Assembly: GCA_001830425.1 (NCBI GenBank)
Contig: MIAA01000051.1
Span: 1 to 37,271, forward strand
Direction: 5' to 3'
DNA: 37,271 nt
DNA from: Rhodospirillales bacterium RIFCSPLOWO2_02_FULL_58_16
GTDB taxonomy: Bacteria; Pseudomonadota; Alphaproteobacteria; Rhodospirillales; 2-02-FULL-58-16
How positions within the stretch are numbered: the first letter of the stretch is position 1; the number at the start of each line of letters is the position of its first letter. Below are positions 16,866-27,748 of this stretch, piece by piece. The translations under genes and the position numbers were made by a program. The notes beneath the pieces were generated by a model that saw only the letters and a program-made list of their open reading frames with translations, was not told where the DNA came from and did no database searches.

Positions 16866-17281
16866 GCCCAGCCGCCTCTCTGTGCGTCAAGATACTGCCT
16901 CACGACAAAAAGGTCGGCGACCTGACCGGACAGCATCCGGTCAAGGGCGGAGCGTCCGGCGAAGATGGGGGCCGCATTAGGACGCTTTACCCATTCATCC
17001 GCCGCCACTTCATCGGGCAGGAGAATTTGGAGAGCCTTGTAGATGCCCAGGATGTAGGAGATGCGTTCCAGCGTATCCTTCGGCAGGACCGTGTTTGCAT
17101 CCTTCTTCCACTTGAAGAATGTCGAGCGGGCGGCGCTTCCGAGAAGGGTCATCTGCTCATTGACCGACAGATTCCAAAGTCGCGCAATGCGGAAAAACGT
17201 GCGCAGCGCCGGTCCGGACAAGCTCTTGCGATCAATCACCGGCGCCGAGTGTGCGCGTGAGGTCATAGCGCCGTTTTTCAT
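16862..17281 (-). CDS. Xre/MbcA/ParS family antitoxin
   Basis: Antitoxin of the RES pair. The N-terminal half holds an Xre-like helix-turn-helix (about residues 20-90, including LSVNEQMTLLGSAARSTFFKW). The C-terminal segment PNAAPIFAGRSALDRMLSG is the toxin-binding MbcA/ParS/Xre_C domain. The longest ORF starts at 17296, but that ATG would be only about 11 nt from the predicted transcription start. The ATG at 17281 has GGAG nine bases upstream, so I prefer it (139 aa). The gene precedes the toxin and overlaps it. Confidence 0.88.
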   Translation of the reverse strand: MKNGAMTSRAHSAPVIDRKSLSGPALRTFFRIARLWNLSVNEQMTLLGSAARSTFFKWKKDANTVLPKDTLERISYILGIYKALQILLPDEVAADEWVKRPNAAPIFAGRSALDRMLSGQVADLFVVRQYLDAQRGGWA

Positions 17282-17299
17282 GTTCAGATTCTCCATATT

Positions 17300-17324
17300 T
17301 GGACTTTGGTAGATTTATAGTCCA
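17300..17324. promoter_or_regulatory. Putative antitoxin operator (inverted repeat)
   Basis: Perfect 6-bp arms TGGACT (17300-17305) and AGTCCA (17319-17324) are separated by 13 bp. The repeat overlaps the predicted -10 box of the antitoxin promoter, as expected for autorepression by the Xre-type antitoxin. Confidence 0.5.
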
Positions 17325-17342
17325 TTTTTGGATAATAGGCAA
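17314..17342 (-). promoter_or_regulatory. Sigma70-type promoter of the RES/Xre pair
   Basis: On the minus strand -35 TTGCCT (17337-17342) and -10 TATAAA (17314-17319) are separated by exactly 17 bp. Transcription would begin near 17307, giving a short leader before the ATG at 17281. Confidence 0.55.
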
Positions 17343-17367
17343 GGCGCGTAACCGTTTGGTATAACTT

Positions 17368-18486
17368 TCAGCGATCAGTGGTCGGAGCGGGGGCATTTTC
17401 CGCGCCTCGCATAATCCGCTTGCGGGTGCGCCAGAAACGGATAGCCCTTTGCGCGGATTCCACGGTGATTTTGCTGTAAACATCAAGCAAGGCGTCCCTG
17501 TCCTCCTGGGGGCGCGAGCCGTCCAGATTGGTGAGCAACAGCAGATCGGAAAAGGTTGTGCGATCAATGCCGATGGCCTTGCAGACCACGGCCAGGGCTT
17601 CCCCGCTGTCATCGAAGGTGATTTTGTGGGTCGTTTGCACATCCATTTTAGCGAGATGGGCTACGCCGGCGACAAACTCGGCGATTCTTCCCTGACGCAG
17701 AAGCTGAACAAGGAGTTCGGGGTTAAGCCGGTTCAGTTGCTCCTTCCTGATGATGAATTGTTCGGCGGGGCTTACCTCTATATCGTCCGCCGGCGAGTCG
17801 ATCTTCAAGCGCGACTCTTCCATCAACTTGTCGATCTCGGCCTCATCAATATCCTTAACGGTTGACAGAATATGTTTGCGCAGGGCCGAGGACACATACA
17901 GGAACATTTCATGCTTTAAATCCGCCGGCATGTCGTCACGCATGATCAGCGGTTCATGCAGCGCCTTGTTTTGCGTTGATCTCTCCGTCATTCTCTCCAT
18001 GGACTTGCGCGACAGCACCGCGCCTTCGTTGCAGGCAAGGGTTTCAAGAACTTTGTCGTTGCCTTTATCGACAAGAAAGTCGGTAACGTCTTCGCTTATG
18101 TTTTTTCTGAGCGAGATCGCCACCAGATGTTCCTGGCTGTGGCGTTTGATGATATTGATAAGGTCCGCGTTATGCAGAACGCCGCTTTCGACGAGGATCG
18201 GGCGGGCCACTTCGATTTCATCGTTGGCGAGCATGACCAGCAGGCTGCGGGGCGCCCAGTCCGCGCCGGCCATCCGCTCCGCCAGATCCTTGCGCACTTC
18301 CATTTCAAGGTCGAAGGCGATCTTGCCGATGATGTCCGAAAAGTAATCGATTTCGCGCCCGCTCAGTCCTTTCGGTTCCTCAAAAAACAGGTCGGCGACA
18401 TCCCTCAGAAGCTCCCGGCGTTTTTCGCCGGAAGGTTCCTTCGCCAATTGGACAAGGCTTTCCAGATGCTTAACTCTTCCGGGCAT
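17368..18486 (-). CDS. DUF2336 domain protein
   Basis: A protein of about 372 aa recognised as DUF2336, an alphaproteobacterial family of alpha-helical, HEAT-like repeats. Repeated helical units such as LVMLANDEIEVARPILVESGVL and ISEDVTDFLVDKGNDKVLETLACN are visible at about 85-155. The function is not known. The in-frame TTG at 18507 is less likely than the ATG at 18486, which follows a run of seven G (GGGGGGG) three bases away. It starts 31 nt after the second tadE on the same strand, so it is probably part of the tadG-tadE-tadE operon. Confidence 0.82.
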   Translation of the reverse strand: MPGRVKHLESLVQLAKEPSGEKRRELLRDVADLFFEEPKGLSGREIDYFSDIIGKIAFDLEMEVRKDLAERMAGADWAPRSLLVMLANDEIEVARPILVESGVLHNADLINIIKRHSQEHLVAISLRKNISEDVTDFLVDKGNDKVLETLACNEGAVLSRKSMERMTERSTQNKALHEPLIMRDDMPADLKHEMFLYVSSALRKHILSTVKDIDEAEIDKLMEESRLKIDSPADDIEVSPAEQFIIRKEQLNRLNPELLVQLLRQGRIAEFVAGVAHLAKMDVQTTHKITFDDSGEALAVVCKAIGIDRTTFSDLLLLTNLDGSRPQEDRDALLDVYSKITVESAQRAIRFWRTRKRIMRGAENAPAPTTDR

Positions 18487-18517
18487 ATCCCCCCCGCACG
18501 GACGCAATATCTTTTAT

Positions 18518-18919
18518 TCAGTTATTAAGAGGAACCACGGACAAGGAACTGAGGGGAACGGACACCCCCGGCACCAGTCCGATAACAGGCGTATATGTAT
18601 AAGACGCGACGATTGTCATTGTATTAGGAGTCACCGCGTTGTCCAAGGTTGCCGTAAAGGTGACGGCGCCGGAAAATGCCCCGATGACCTTGGACGGTCC
18701 CAGCGTGTCCTCCAGATAAGTCTCGGTAACGGTGGAGGGGTTGACCATGGCGTAGCGCCCGGCCTCCTCGACCGCGTACTGCATGGTGTTTTTAATCCAT
18801 AACACCCGTCCGAGTTCCATAATGATGGCGATCATCAGCAGAAAGACCGGGGCGACCAGGGCGAACTCCACGGCGGTGGCTCCGTTGCGGCATTTCCTTA
18901 TGGGATTAAAGATCATCAT
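18518..18919 (-). CDS. TadE-like pilus minor subunit (second copy)
   Basis: A 133-aa TadE-family pseudopilin. The basic N-terminus and GATAVEFALVAPVFLLMIAII (about residues 13-33) form the prepilin-like segment, with the Glu at position +5 relative to the usual cleavage site. The remainder is a beta-rich domain. TadE/TadF are minor pilins processed by the prepilin peptidase and needed for Flp pilus assembly. It overlaps the preceding tadE by 4 nt (ATGA). Confidence 0.88.
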   Translation of the reverse strand: MMIFNPIRKCRNGATAVEFALVAPVFLLMIAIIMELGRVLWIKNTMQYAVEEAGRYAMVNPSTVTETYLEDTLGPSKVIGAFSGAVTFTATLDNAVTPNTMTIVASYTYTPVIGLVPGVSVPLSSLSVVPLNN

Positions 18920-19380
18920 TTGATGCGCACCGTGGCCTCGCCGACAAGGGTAAGCGTCGTCGCGCCGAAAAAGAGCGAATAGTTCTGCGTCGCATTGACC
19001 GTCATCAGCGTCGGCTCGGTAGACAAACAGGTAACGGCGCCGCAGGTCGTAGTCGTCAGGTCAACGGGCGGCTCCAGCGCCGTATCCCGGCAATTGCAGG
19101 TCAAGGTGACGTCGCCGGCGGTGATGCCGACATCGGAGGCGGCGACGACTGCGGCGATGATTGCCGCCGTGTCGCTGCTGTCGCCCAAGGCGTACTGGGC
19201 GCCGGCGCGGGCGGCGCCGCGCAGTTCCATCTTGTTGACCATCGCCAGACCGTAATCGACGATTCCGAAAATCATGATCATCAAAACAGGGGCGATCAGG
19301 CCGAACTCGACCGCCGCCGCTCCATTCGTGGATGGGACGGAGCCGACTAACCGCCTCGCCGATGAGGTAAAATTATTCAT
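18916..19380 (-). CDS. TadE/TadF-like pilus minor subunit (first copy)
   Basis: A 154-aa pseudopilin. GAAAVEFGLIAPVLMIMIFG (about 20-39) is the prepilin-like signal with Glu at +5. Four cysteines (CNCRD, CGAVTC) in the C-terminal half could form disulfides in the periplasm. It starts 15 nt after tadG and overlaps the next tadE, so the three are co-transcribed. Confidence 0.88.
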   Translation of the reverse strand: MNNFTSSARRLVGSVPSTNGAAAVEFGLIAPVLMIMIFGIVDYGLAMVNKMELRGAARAGAQYALGDSSDTAAIIAAVVAASDVGITAGDVTLTCNCRDTALEPPVDLTTTTCGAVTCLSTEPTLMTVNATQNYSLFFGATTLTLVGEATVRIK

Positions 19381-19395
19381 GGTTCCATCTCGCCG

Positions 19396-20676
19396 TCATT
19401 CCACAAGCTTCACCTCGTCGATAGTGATTACGTTGTCGCCGAACATGGCGCAATCGTTATCCCAGGCGGCGTCGCCGCTGACCGCTGCGGTATAGGCTAC
19501 GACCTGAATGCAGGTCGAGTCCATGCTGGAGCCGCCGTTGATGATTACATTTCCCGACGGGAAGTAAAGGGCGCCCGTCAAGTCCAAAGTCGTCCCGCCG
19601 TTGAAGGTTTGGTCGTTGCTGCCGGCGGTCGGGGTGTCCGGGTCCTGGAAGAACAGGATTCCGGCGTAGGTGTCGCCGTAAACGGCGCTGGTTGTCTGCG
19701 CCGTCAGGGTGACCGACGCGCCGCCGTTGATCTGTACGTCCGCGTATTGAGCGCCGGTGCCGGTCATGAAGATGGTGACGCCGTCGCCTGTGACGCTTGC
19801 GCCGGCGTTCACCTTGAATTGCCCTTTATAAATAAAGTATTCGCCCGAAGACATGATAACGCCGGTATTCTGGATGGTCAGCCCGTTGCAATAGTTGCCC
19901 GGACTTATGACTTGGCCGTCCGAGCCGGTGCTGAAGTTGTTATAGTCGCAGTCGCCCGGAACATAGTCGGCGGGCATGGTGAGGTCGGCATAAGGGTCGC
20001 TCGTCGCATGGGCGTTGGTGGCCGGATCGGAGCATGTGGTGTTGATCGACGATCCGCCCACTTCGGAAGTGTCGCCGACGACGGAGATGCACTCGGTGGT
20101 CAGATCGCCCGTGCCGCTGGTTTTCAAGGCGGCGGCGTCGCTGGAATTGACGGCCACTGAACATCCGGCGAGATTAACGGTGCTGGAGACGGTCATGGCT
20201 GTGCCGGTTGTTTTCAAGGTCAGCACACAGGCCTCGCTTTTTGTCCCAAGGGCGGCTACCGCCCGCGCATTAAGGGTTATGGCGCTGACGCTCATCAGGT
20301 AGTCGATGAACATCAGCGGCGAGGAGGCCGTCAGCTCTACCTCTACGGCGCTGCTGTCCGCTGTGTAAGCACCCGAAGTCGGAGGTATAATGTCGGGATC
20401 GAATGTCGTCGTCGTAAAGTCGTCGCCGTCCCAGTTGCGGTTTGCCTCGCGCTCGGCGTCATCATAAGCCTCGGCTTCAGTACTGCCGTCCCATATCGTA
20501 TAGGCGGCGGCGATGGCGGCGGCATCCGCCGCGCTTTGCAGGCCGCGTCTGGACTGGAACCAGAATCCGACCTCGACCGCCAGACCGATGGCGCCGAGAA
20601 GAATGGGGAGCATCAGGGCGAACATGACAATGATGACGCCGCTTTTGTCTTGCGCCAATTCCTTTAATTTTTTCAT
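19396..20676 (-). CDS. tadG: TadG-like Flp pilus assembly protein
   Basis: A 426-aa protein with an N-terminal TadE/G-like (PF13400-type) segment: DKSGVIIVMFALMLPILLGA (about 9-28), then SRRGLQSAADAAAIAAA. The rest is Gly/Ser/Thr-rich and beta-repetitive, as in TadG-like proteins of this class; no von Willebrand A domain was recognised. It is anchored in the inner membrane with a large periplasmic part. First gene of the second Tad operon; GGAGG lies 4 nt before the ATG. Confidence 0.85.
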   Translation of the reverse strand: MKKLKELAQDKSGVIIVMFALMLPILLGAIGLAVEVGFWFQSRRGLQSAADAAAIAAAYTIWDGSTEAEAYDDAEREANRNWDGDDFTTTTFDPDIIPPTSGAYTADSSAVEVELTASSPLMFIDYLMSVSAITLNARAVAALGTKSEACVLTLKTTGTAMTVSSTVNLAGCSVAVNSSDAAALKTSGTGDLTTECISVVGDTSEVGGSSINTTCSDPATNAHATSDPYADLTMPADYVPGDCDYNNFSTGSDGQVISPGNYCNGLTIQNTGVIMSSGEYFIYKGQFKVNAGASVTGDGVTIFMTGTGAQYADVQINGGASVTLTAQTTSAVYGDTYAGILFFQDPDTPTAGSNDQTFNGGTTLDLTGALYFPSGNVIINGGSSMDSTCIQVVAYTAAVSGDAAWDNDCAMFGDNVITIDEVKLVE

Positions 20677-20713
20677 TGTGCCTCCGGCGCCATGACGATC
20701 AAAATCAACCCAT

Positions 20714-20719
20714 ATTATA
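20714..20719 (-). promoter_or_regulatory. Possible -10 box for tadG
   Basis: A perfect TATAAT on the minus strand lies 38 bp before the tadG start codon. No convincing -35 box is found at 16-18 bp, so an activator-dependent promoter is possible. Confidence 0.3.
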
Positions 20720-20752
20720 TGTCAGCCGGGAGTTGATTGACAGTGACCGGCA

Positions 20753-20766
20753 TCACGAAGTCGTGA
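20753..20766. promoter_or_regulatory. Inverted repeat upstream of clpB
   Basis: TCACGA and TCGTGA form perfect 6-bp arms around a 2-bp centre, 45 bp before the clpB start codon in the 135-bp divergent gap to tadG. It could be an operator. I see no convincing RpoH (heat-shock) promoter match nearby. Confidence 0.35.
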
Positions 20767-20811
20767 AAATTTATTAAGGCTCCGGAAATACTGTTGAGGT
20801 AAGGTGCGGTT

Positions 20812-23374
20812 ATGGATTTTGAAAAATATACCGAACGCTCTCGCGGCTTTATCCAGTCGGCGCAGACGGCGGCGATGCGGATGTCTCATCAGCAGTTGAC
20901 GCCCCTTCACCTGTTGAAGGTGCTGCTGGATGACAAGGACGGCATGGCCGCCAATCTGATCGCGGCGTCCGGCGGCAAGCACGCCAAGGCGCTCAAGTCG
21001 TGCGAGGCGGCGCTTGACAAGCTGCCCAAGGTCGAAGGCCCCGGCGCCGGGCAGGTTCATCTGGCCCCGGAAACCGCCAGACTGTTCGATCAGGCCGAGC
21101 AGATCGCCGCCAAGGCCGGGGATTCATTCGTTGCCGCCGAGACACTGCTGCTGGCCCTGGCGCTGGCCGCCGGCACCCCGGCGGCGAAGGCGCTGGCCGA
21201 CGGCGGAGTCACGGCGCACAAGCTGAATCGGGCCATTGAGGATATGCGCAAGGGCCGCAAGGCGACCGGCGCCGGCGCCGAGGACTCTTACGATGCGCTG
21301 AAGAAATTTGCCCGCGATCTCACCGCCGCCGCCGCCGAGGGCAAGATTGATCCGGTCATCGGGCGCGACGAGGAAATCCGCCGCACGATCCAGGTGTTGA
21401 GCCGCCGCACCAAAAATAACCCGGTGCTTATCGGCGAACCGGGCGTCGGCAAGACCGCCATCGTCGAAGGTCTGGCCATTCGCATCGTCAACGGCGACGT
21501 TCCCGAGAACCTCAAGAACAAGAAATTGATGGTGCTCGACCTCGGCGCTCTGGTCGCCGGCGCCAAGTTTCGCGGCGAATTCGAGGAGCGGCTGAAGGCC
21601 GTTTTAAGCGAAGTAACCGCCGCCGAGGGCGAGATCGTGCTGTTTATCGACGAGATGCACACCCTGGTCGGCGCCGGCGCCGCCGAAGGAAGCATGGACG
21701 CCTCCAACCTGCTGAAACCGGCTCTGGCTCGCGGCGATCTGCACTGCGTCAGCGCCACCACCCTGAACGAGTATCGCAAATATGTCGAGAAAGACGCCGC
21801 GCTGGCCCGGCGCTTCCAGCCCGTCTTCGTCAGCGAGCCGACGGTAGAAGACACCATCTCCATCCTGCGCGGCATCAAGGAGCGTTATGAGATGCACCAC
21901 GGCGTGCGGATATCCGATGACGCGCTGGTGTCGGCGGCGACCCTGTCCAACCGCTATATCGCGGATCGTTTCCTGCCCGACAAGGCCATCGATCTGGTTG
22001 ACGAGGCGGGGAGCCGGTTACGCATGGAAATAGACTCCAAGCCCGAGGAGGTGGACGAACTGGATCGCCGCATCGTCCAGTTGAAGATTGAGCGCGAGGC
22101 TCTGAGAAAGGAAAGCGACAGCGCCTCCAGGGACCGCCTGAAAAAGCTGGAGAAGGAACTCAAGGAACTGGAAGCGGAGTCGGCGACGCTCACCGAACAA
22201 TGGCAGGCGGAAAAGAACGTGCTGGCCGGCGCCACCAAGCTCAAGGAACGTCTCGATCAGGCCCGCATCGCCCAGGAACAGGCCATGCGCAAGGGCGAGT
22301 ACGAAAAGGCCGGCGAGTTGCAGTACTCCCTGATTCCCCAACTTGAAGAAAAACTGGCCAAGGCCGAGGCGACTAAAAACAGCGGCATGCTGGAGGAGGC
22401 GGTGACCTCGGAACATATCGCTTCCATCGTATCGCGGTGGACCGGCATTCCCGTTGACAAGATGTTGCAGGGCGAGCGGGAAAAATTGCTGGGCATGGAA
22501 ACCGCGTTGCGCAAGCGCGTCATCGGCCAGGAAGAAGCGTTGCAGGCCGTGGCCGACGCCGTGCGTCGTTCACGCGCCGGATTGCAGGACGCCGGGCGAC
22601 CTATCGGCTCGTTTTTATTCCTCGGCCCCACCGGCGTCGGCAAGACCGAACTGACCAAGGCGCTGGCCGAATTTCTGTTCGACGACGAATCGTCGATGGT
22701 GCGCATCGATATGTCCGAATACATGGAAAAACACGCGGTGGCCCGCCTTATCGGCGCTCCTCCCGGTTATGTCGGCTACGACGAGGGCGGCGCCTTGACC
22801 GAGGCGGTGCGGCGGCGGCCCTATCAGGTGATCCTGTTCGACGAGATCGAAAAGGCCCATCCCGATGTCTTTAATGTGTTGTTACAGGTGCTTGATGACG
22901 GCCGCATGACCGACGGCCAGGGCCGCACCGTTGATTTTTCCAACACCGTCATCGTGCTTACCGCCAATCTGGGAGGCGACATCCTTGCCGCGCAGGAGGA
23001 AGGCCACGATTCAGACGAAATCAAGGATCAGGTGATGGAGGTGGTGCGCGCCGCCTTCCGCCCCGAGTTTCTCAACCGTCTGGACGAAATCATTCTCTTT
23101 CACCGCCTGTTCCGAAGCCACATGGACGCCATCGTTGAAATCCAGGTAAAGCGGCTGGAAGGCCTGTTGCAGGATCGCAAGATCGAGATGCGGCTGGACG
23201 AATCCGCCAAGGCGTGGCTGGCGGAAAAAGGCTACGATCCGGTTTACGGCGCCCGCCCGTTAAAACGGGTCATCCAGCAGAACCTGCATAACGCTCTCGC
23301 CGGCCTGATGCTGGAGGGAAAGGTAAAAGACGGCGATACAATCACCGTCTCGGCGGGAGATGAAGGCCTTACGA

Positions 23375-23385
<11 letters not shown>
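20812..23385 (+). CDS. clpB: ATP-dependent disaggregase ClpB
   Basis: An 857-aa Hsp100 chaperone, the usual ClpB length. The N-terminal Clp_N domain (about 1-150) includes the family start [16 protein letters not shown]. The first AAA+ module has Walker A GEPGVGKT (208-215), followed by the M-domain coiled coil (about 405-525, Lys/Glu/Leu-rich). The second AAA+ module has Walker A GPTGVGKT (605-612), and the C-terminal D2-small domain ends the protein. It works with DnaK to resolubilise aggregates. AAGG about 7 nt before the ATG is the ribosome binding site. Its 3' end overlaps the convergent maeB by 11 bp. Confidence 0.97.
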
Positions 23386-25642
<2,257 letters not shown>

Positions 25643-25668
25643 GACCGACCCTTTCCCGGAGATTTCAC

Positions 25669-26184
25669 TCAGTAGTGGTTATGCTGGTGAATGTGAACAT
25701 TGCCGCCGCCGGCGTCTTTCAGGATGGCTTGCGCCCGGCGTTTGCGATTTTGGTCTGCGGCGCGCACCCACAGAATGACGCTGCCCGCCTCAAGGGAGCG
25801 GGCGAAGTCTTCGGTATGCGGCGTCGAGGTCGCCTGATCGAGAACTTCCTTGATGGCGACGCCTCCGACGGCGGCGCCGATAATGCCGGCAATGACGACG
25901 GCGAATTCTCCGCCGACCAGCAGGATGGCGCCCGACGCCACCAGCGGTCCCTCGAATTTCAGTTCGCCGACCAGGGAGGTGAGAACGTCCCTCCACGGTT
26001 TGCCGGGCTTGCCGGCGGCGTCGATGGATTCATGAGAAGACAGCACGCTCAGGTCTGATCGTTCAAATCCGGCGGCAATCAGCGCGTTGACGGCGGCCTC
26101 GAAGCCTTCGCGGTCGGCGAACAGGCCGACGACTTCACGGGTCGGCGCGGGGGAATTGTTATCATCGCTCACGGGGATACCCAT
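25669..26184 (-). CDS. General-stress-like protein with glycine-zipper hydrophobic centre
   Basis: A 171-aa protein. The N-terminal REVVGLFADREGFEAAVNAL (about 16-35) resembles the general stress protein 17M-like (YflT) domain. The middle (about 80-112) is Gly/Ala/Val-rich with glycine-zipper spacing and could insert in or associate with a membrane. The C-terminus is His-rich (HIHQHNH). The function is unknown. The ATG at 26184 has a poorly placed ribosome binding site; GTG at 26172 (VSDDNN) is an alternative. It lies 26 nt upstream of maeB, probably in one operon. Confidence 0.6.
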   Translation of the reverse strand: MGIPVSDDNNSPAPTREVVGLFADREGFEAAVNALIAAGFERSDLSVLSSHESIDAAGKPGKPWRDVLTSLVGELKFEGPLVASGAILLVGGEFAVVIAGIIGAAVGGVAIKEVLDQATSTPHTEDFARSLEAGSVILWVRAADQNRKRRAQAILKDAGGGNVHIHQHNHY

Positions 26185-26224
26185 CCTTGTTGATTATATT
26201 TCCTCCATTGTGCCTAATGCCGAG

Positions 26225-26250
26225 CGTGAATCATAGCCCCATCGGCGCTC
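26225..26250. repeat. Left 26-bp direct repeat bounding the sulfur gene island
   Basis: This 26-base sequence (cgtgaa-t-catagcccc-atcggcgctc) recurs at 29367-29392 in the same orientation with one mismatch (T for G at position 7). The copies bracket exactly the Crp/YeeE sulfur module. The left copy encodes the last six residues (RAPMGL) and the stop of the second YeeE protein. Confidence 0.85.
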
Positions 26251-26650
26251 TCAAACGGCGGGCTGATGTCATCCCGACAATCATGGCAATAAGGAAAATC
26301 AACGATTCAACATGACCATAGGCAATGGAGGCCACAGCGGGGCCGGGACAAAGACCGATGATTCCCCAACCGACACCGAAAATTGCGGCACCCAAAATAA
26401 GTGGGCGGTCAATTTCTCCTTTTTCGGGGAGATAGAATTTTTCTGCCATCATCGGTTTGGGATTTTTTAGAGTAAAGTGGTAGGCCACGCCTGTCACCGC
26501 CAGCGCTCCGCCCATAACCAGTAACAAACTGGGGTCCCACGCGCCAAAGGCATCAAGAAATGCCAGCACCTTGGCCGGGTTGATCATCCCGGAAACAGCT
26601 ACGCCCAGACCGAACATGGCGCCGCAAAGAAGGGAGATTAGAATTTGCAT
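26231..26650 (-). CDS. YeeE/YedE-type membrane protein, C-terminal half (DUF6691-like)
   Basis: A 139-aa membrane protein with about four hydrophobic segments. GVAVSGMINPAKVLAFLD (about 16-33) and GIIGLCPGPA (96-105, Cys101) are signature motifs of the YeeE/YedE family. In the thiosulfate transporter TsuA the corresponding cysteines pass the thiosulfate sulfur. With the adjoining gene it looks like one transporter split into two half-size subunits. The start codon directly follows the upstream stop codon (TAAATG). Its C-terminus lies inside the left direct repeat. Confidence 0.85.
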   Translation of the reverse strand: MQILISLLCGAMFGLGVAVSGMINPAKVLAFLDAFGAWDPSLLLVMGGALAVTGVAYHFTLKNPKPMMAEKFYLPEKGEIDRPLILGAAIFGVGWGIIGLCPGPAVASIAYGHVESLIFLIAMIVGMTSARRLRAPMGL

Positions 26651-27076
26651 TTACCCTCCCAGCACCTGTCTTAATATAGTGGCCGACAACACCGCCGCGC
26701 CCATGAAAACCATTGTGGCGACAAGAGAGCGTTTTGAGCGCCGGGCAATACCGCAAACTCCGTGACCGCTGGTGCAGCCGCTTCCCAAGTTAGTCCCCAG
26801 ACCGACAAGCCCTCCTCCAACTATGAGCAACGGCCATGACTGGGAAATTGAAATCATTTCAGGCGCGAAGCCTAACCATTTTCCGGAAAAACCGCCAAGA
26901 ACCAACCCGACGACAACCGCCAGCCGCCAAGCCATATCATTAGCATGAGGAGGCAACAACCCTCCGATGATTCCACTAATTCCGGTGACTCGACCGTTGC
27001 TCCACATGAAAAGGGCGGCAGCCAGACCTATGATCAGGCCGCCGACAAGAGAGGGGATGGGAGTAAACCCAATCAT
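26651..27076 (-). CDS. YeeE/YedE-type membrane protein, N-terminal half
   Basis: A 141-aa membrane protein with about four hydrophobic helices. GGLIIGLAAALFMWSNGRVTGISGI (about 12-36) and GSGCTSGHGVCG (98-109, Cys101 and Cys108) match the YeeE/YedE motifs. Family members import thiosulfate or another sulfane-sulfur compound; the exact substrate is not shown by sequence. It abuts the second half-size gene and follows the DsbA-fold gene by 4 nt. Confidence 0.87.
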   Translation of the reverse strand: MIGFTPIPSLVGGLIIGLAAALFMWSNGRVTGISGIIGGLLPPHANDMAWRLAVVVGLVLGGFSGKWLGFAPEMISISQSWPLLIVGGGLVGLGTNLGSGCTSGHGVCGIARRSKRSLVATMVFMGAAVLSATILRQVLGG

Positions 27077-27080
27077 GGTT

Positions 27081-27740
27081 TCAGCACCAACTGGCCTGAG
27101 AAGAATCCGTGGCGCGCAGCATTTCCTGGATATTAGCCTCTATTACCCGGTAACCGACATTGCCGAACAGCTTTTGGCGGCCTTCGTTAAGCACGAAGGT
27201 TGGGCTTCCCTCAATATTTTGCTCACGTTGCATATTGTAATCCTCGCACAGCGCCGCCATGGCTGTCCCGTTCTTTAAGGTCGCCTTGATGTCCTTGGGG
27301 GGAATATCTAATTCACCGGCGATCCGCCATTGAACCTCGGTGTCGGCGATGTCCAGCGCATCTTTGAAAAACGCCTGCCTGAACGCCCAAGCTGTCTTTT
27401 CGAGTCCGGTGCTGTCGGCCAACTGAACCGCCTTGAGGAACAGGTGAGGACTTGCCGAAGACGCGGGTCTGGTTTTGCGCCATAGTTCATTATGGACGTT
27501 CACATGAGGGAACCGTTCGGCGACTTCTCTGACATGGTCGTCATACCCCTCGAAGCCTCCGCGATTTTTCCACCCGTCGTTAATTTTTAATCGGGTGTTT
27601 CCAAAGATGGAGATAAATCGTAAATCAATATCAACTTCTTCCGCGAAACGCTCCCGAAGTTCATCCACGCGCGCTTGGGCGCAATAGGCCCAGACGCATA
27701 GGATGTCGGAGAAATAGGTGACTCTGACCGGCTTTTTCAT
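27081..27740 (-). CDS. DsbA/HCCA-isomerase-fold protein, non-canonical active site
   Basis: A 219-aa thioredoxin-fold protein with an inserted helical domain (DSBA-like family, FrnE/2-hydroxychromene-carboxylate isomerase type). The start of the fold reads YFSDILCVWAYC: Cys15 and Cys20 are four residues apart, not a CxxC pair. GSPTFVLNEG near residue 187 is the cis-Pro loop. A classical dithiol oxidase role is doubtful; a single-cysteine or glutathione-linked role in sulfur transfer is possible (inference). It is 8 nt after the DUF3365 gene and 4 nt before the first yeeE-type gene. Confidence 0.8.
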   Translation of the reverse strand: MKKPVRVTYFSDILCVWAYCAQARVDELRERFAEEVDIDLRFISIFGNTRLKINDGWKNRGGFEGYDDHVREVAERFPHVNVHNELWRKTRPASSASPHLFLKAVQLADSTGLEKTAWAFRQAFFKDALDIADTEVQWRIAGELDIPPKDIKATLKNGTAMAALCEDYNMQREQNIEGSPTFVLNEGRQKLFGNVGYRVIEANIQEMLRATDSSQASWC

Positions 27741-27748
27741 AAAATTGA

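Noticed and set aside
20731-20780. Heat-shock (RpoH) promoter for clpB
   Set aside because: TTGACA is present at 20737, but no acceptable -10 lies at the right distance and the RpoH consensus is not matched.
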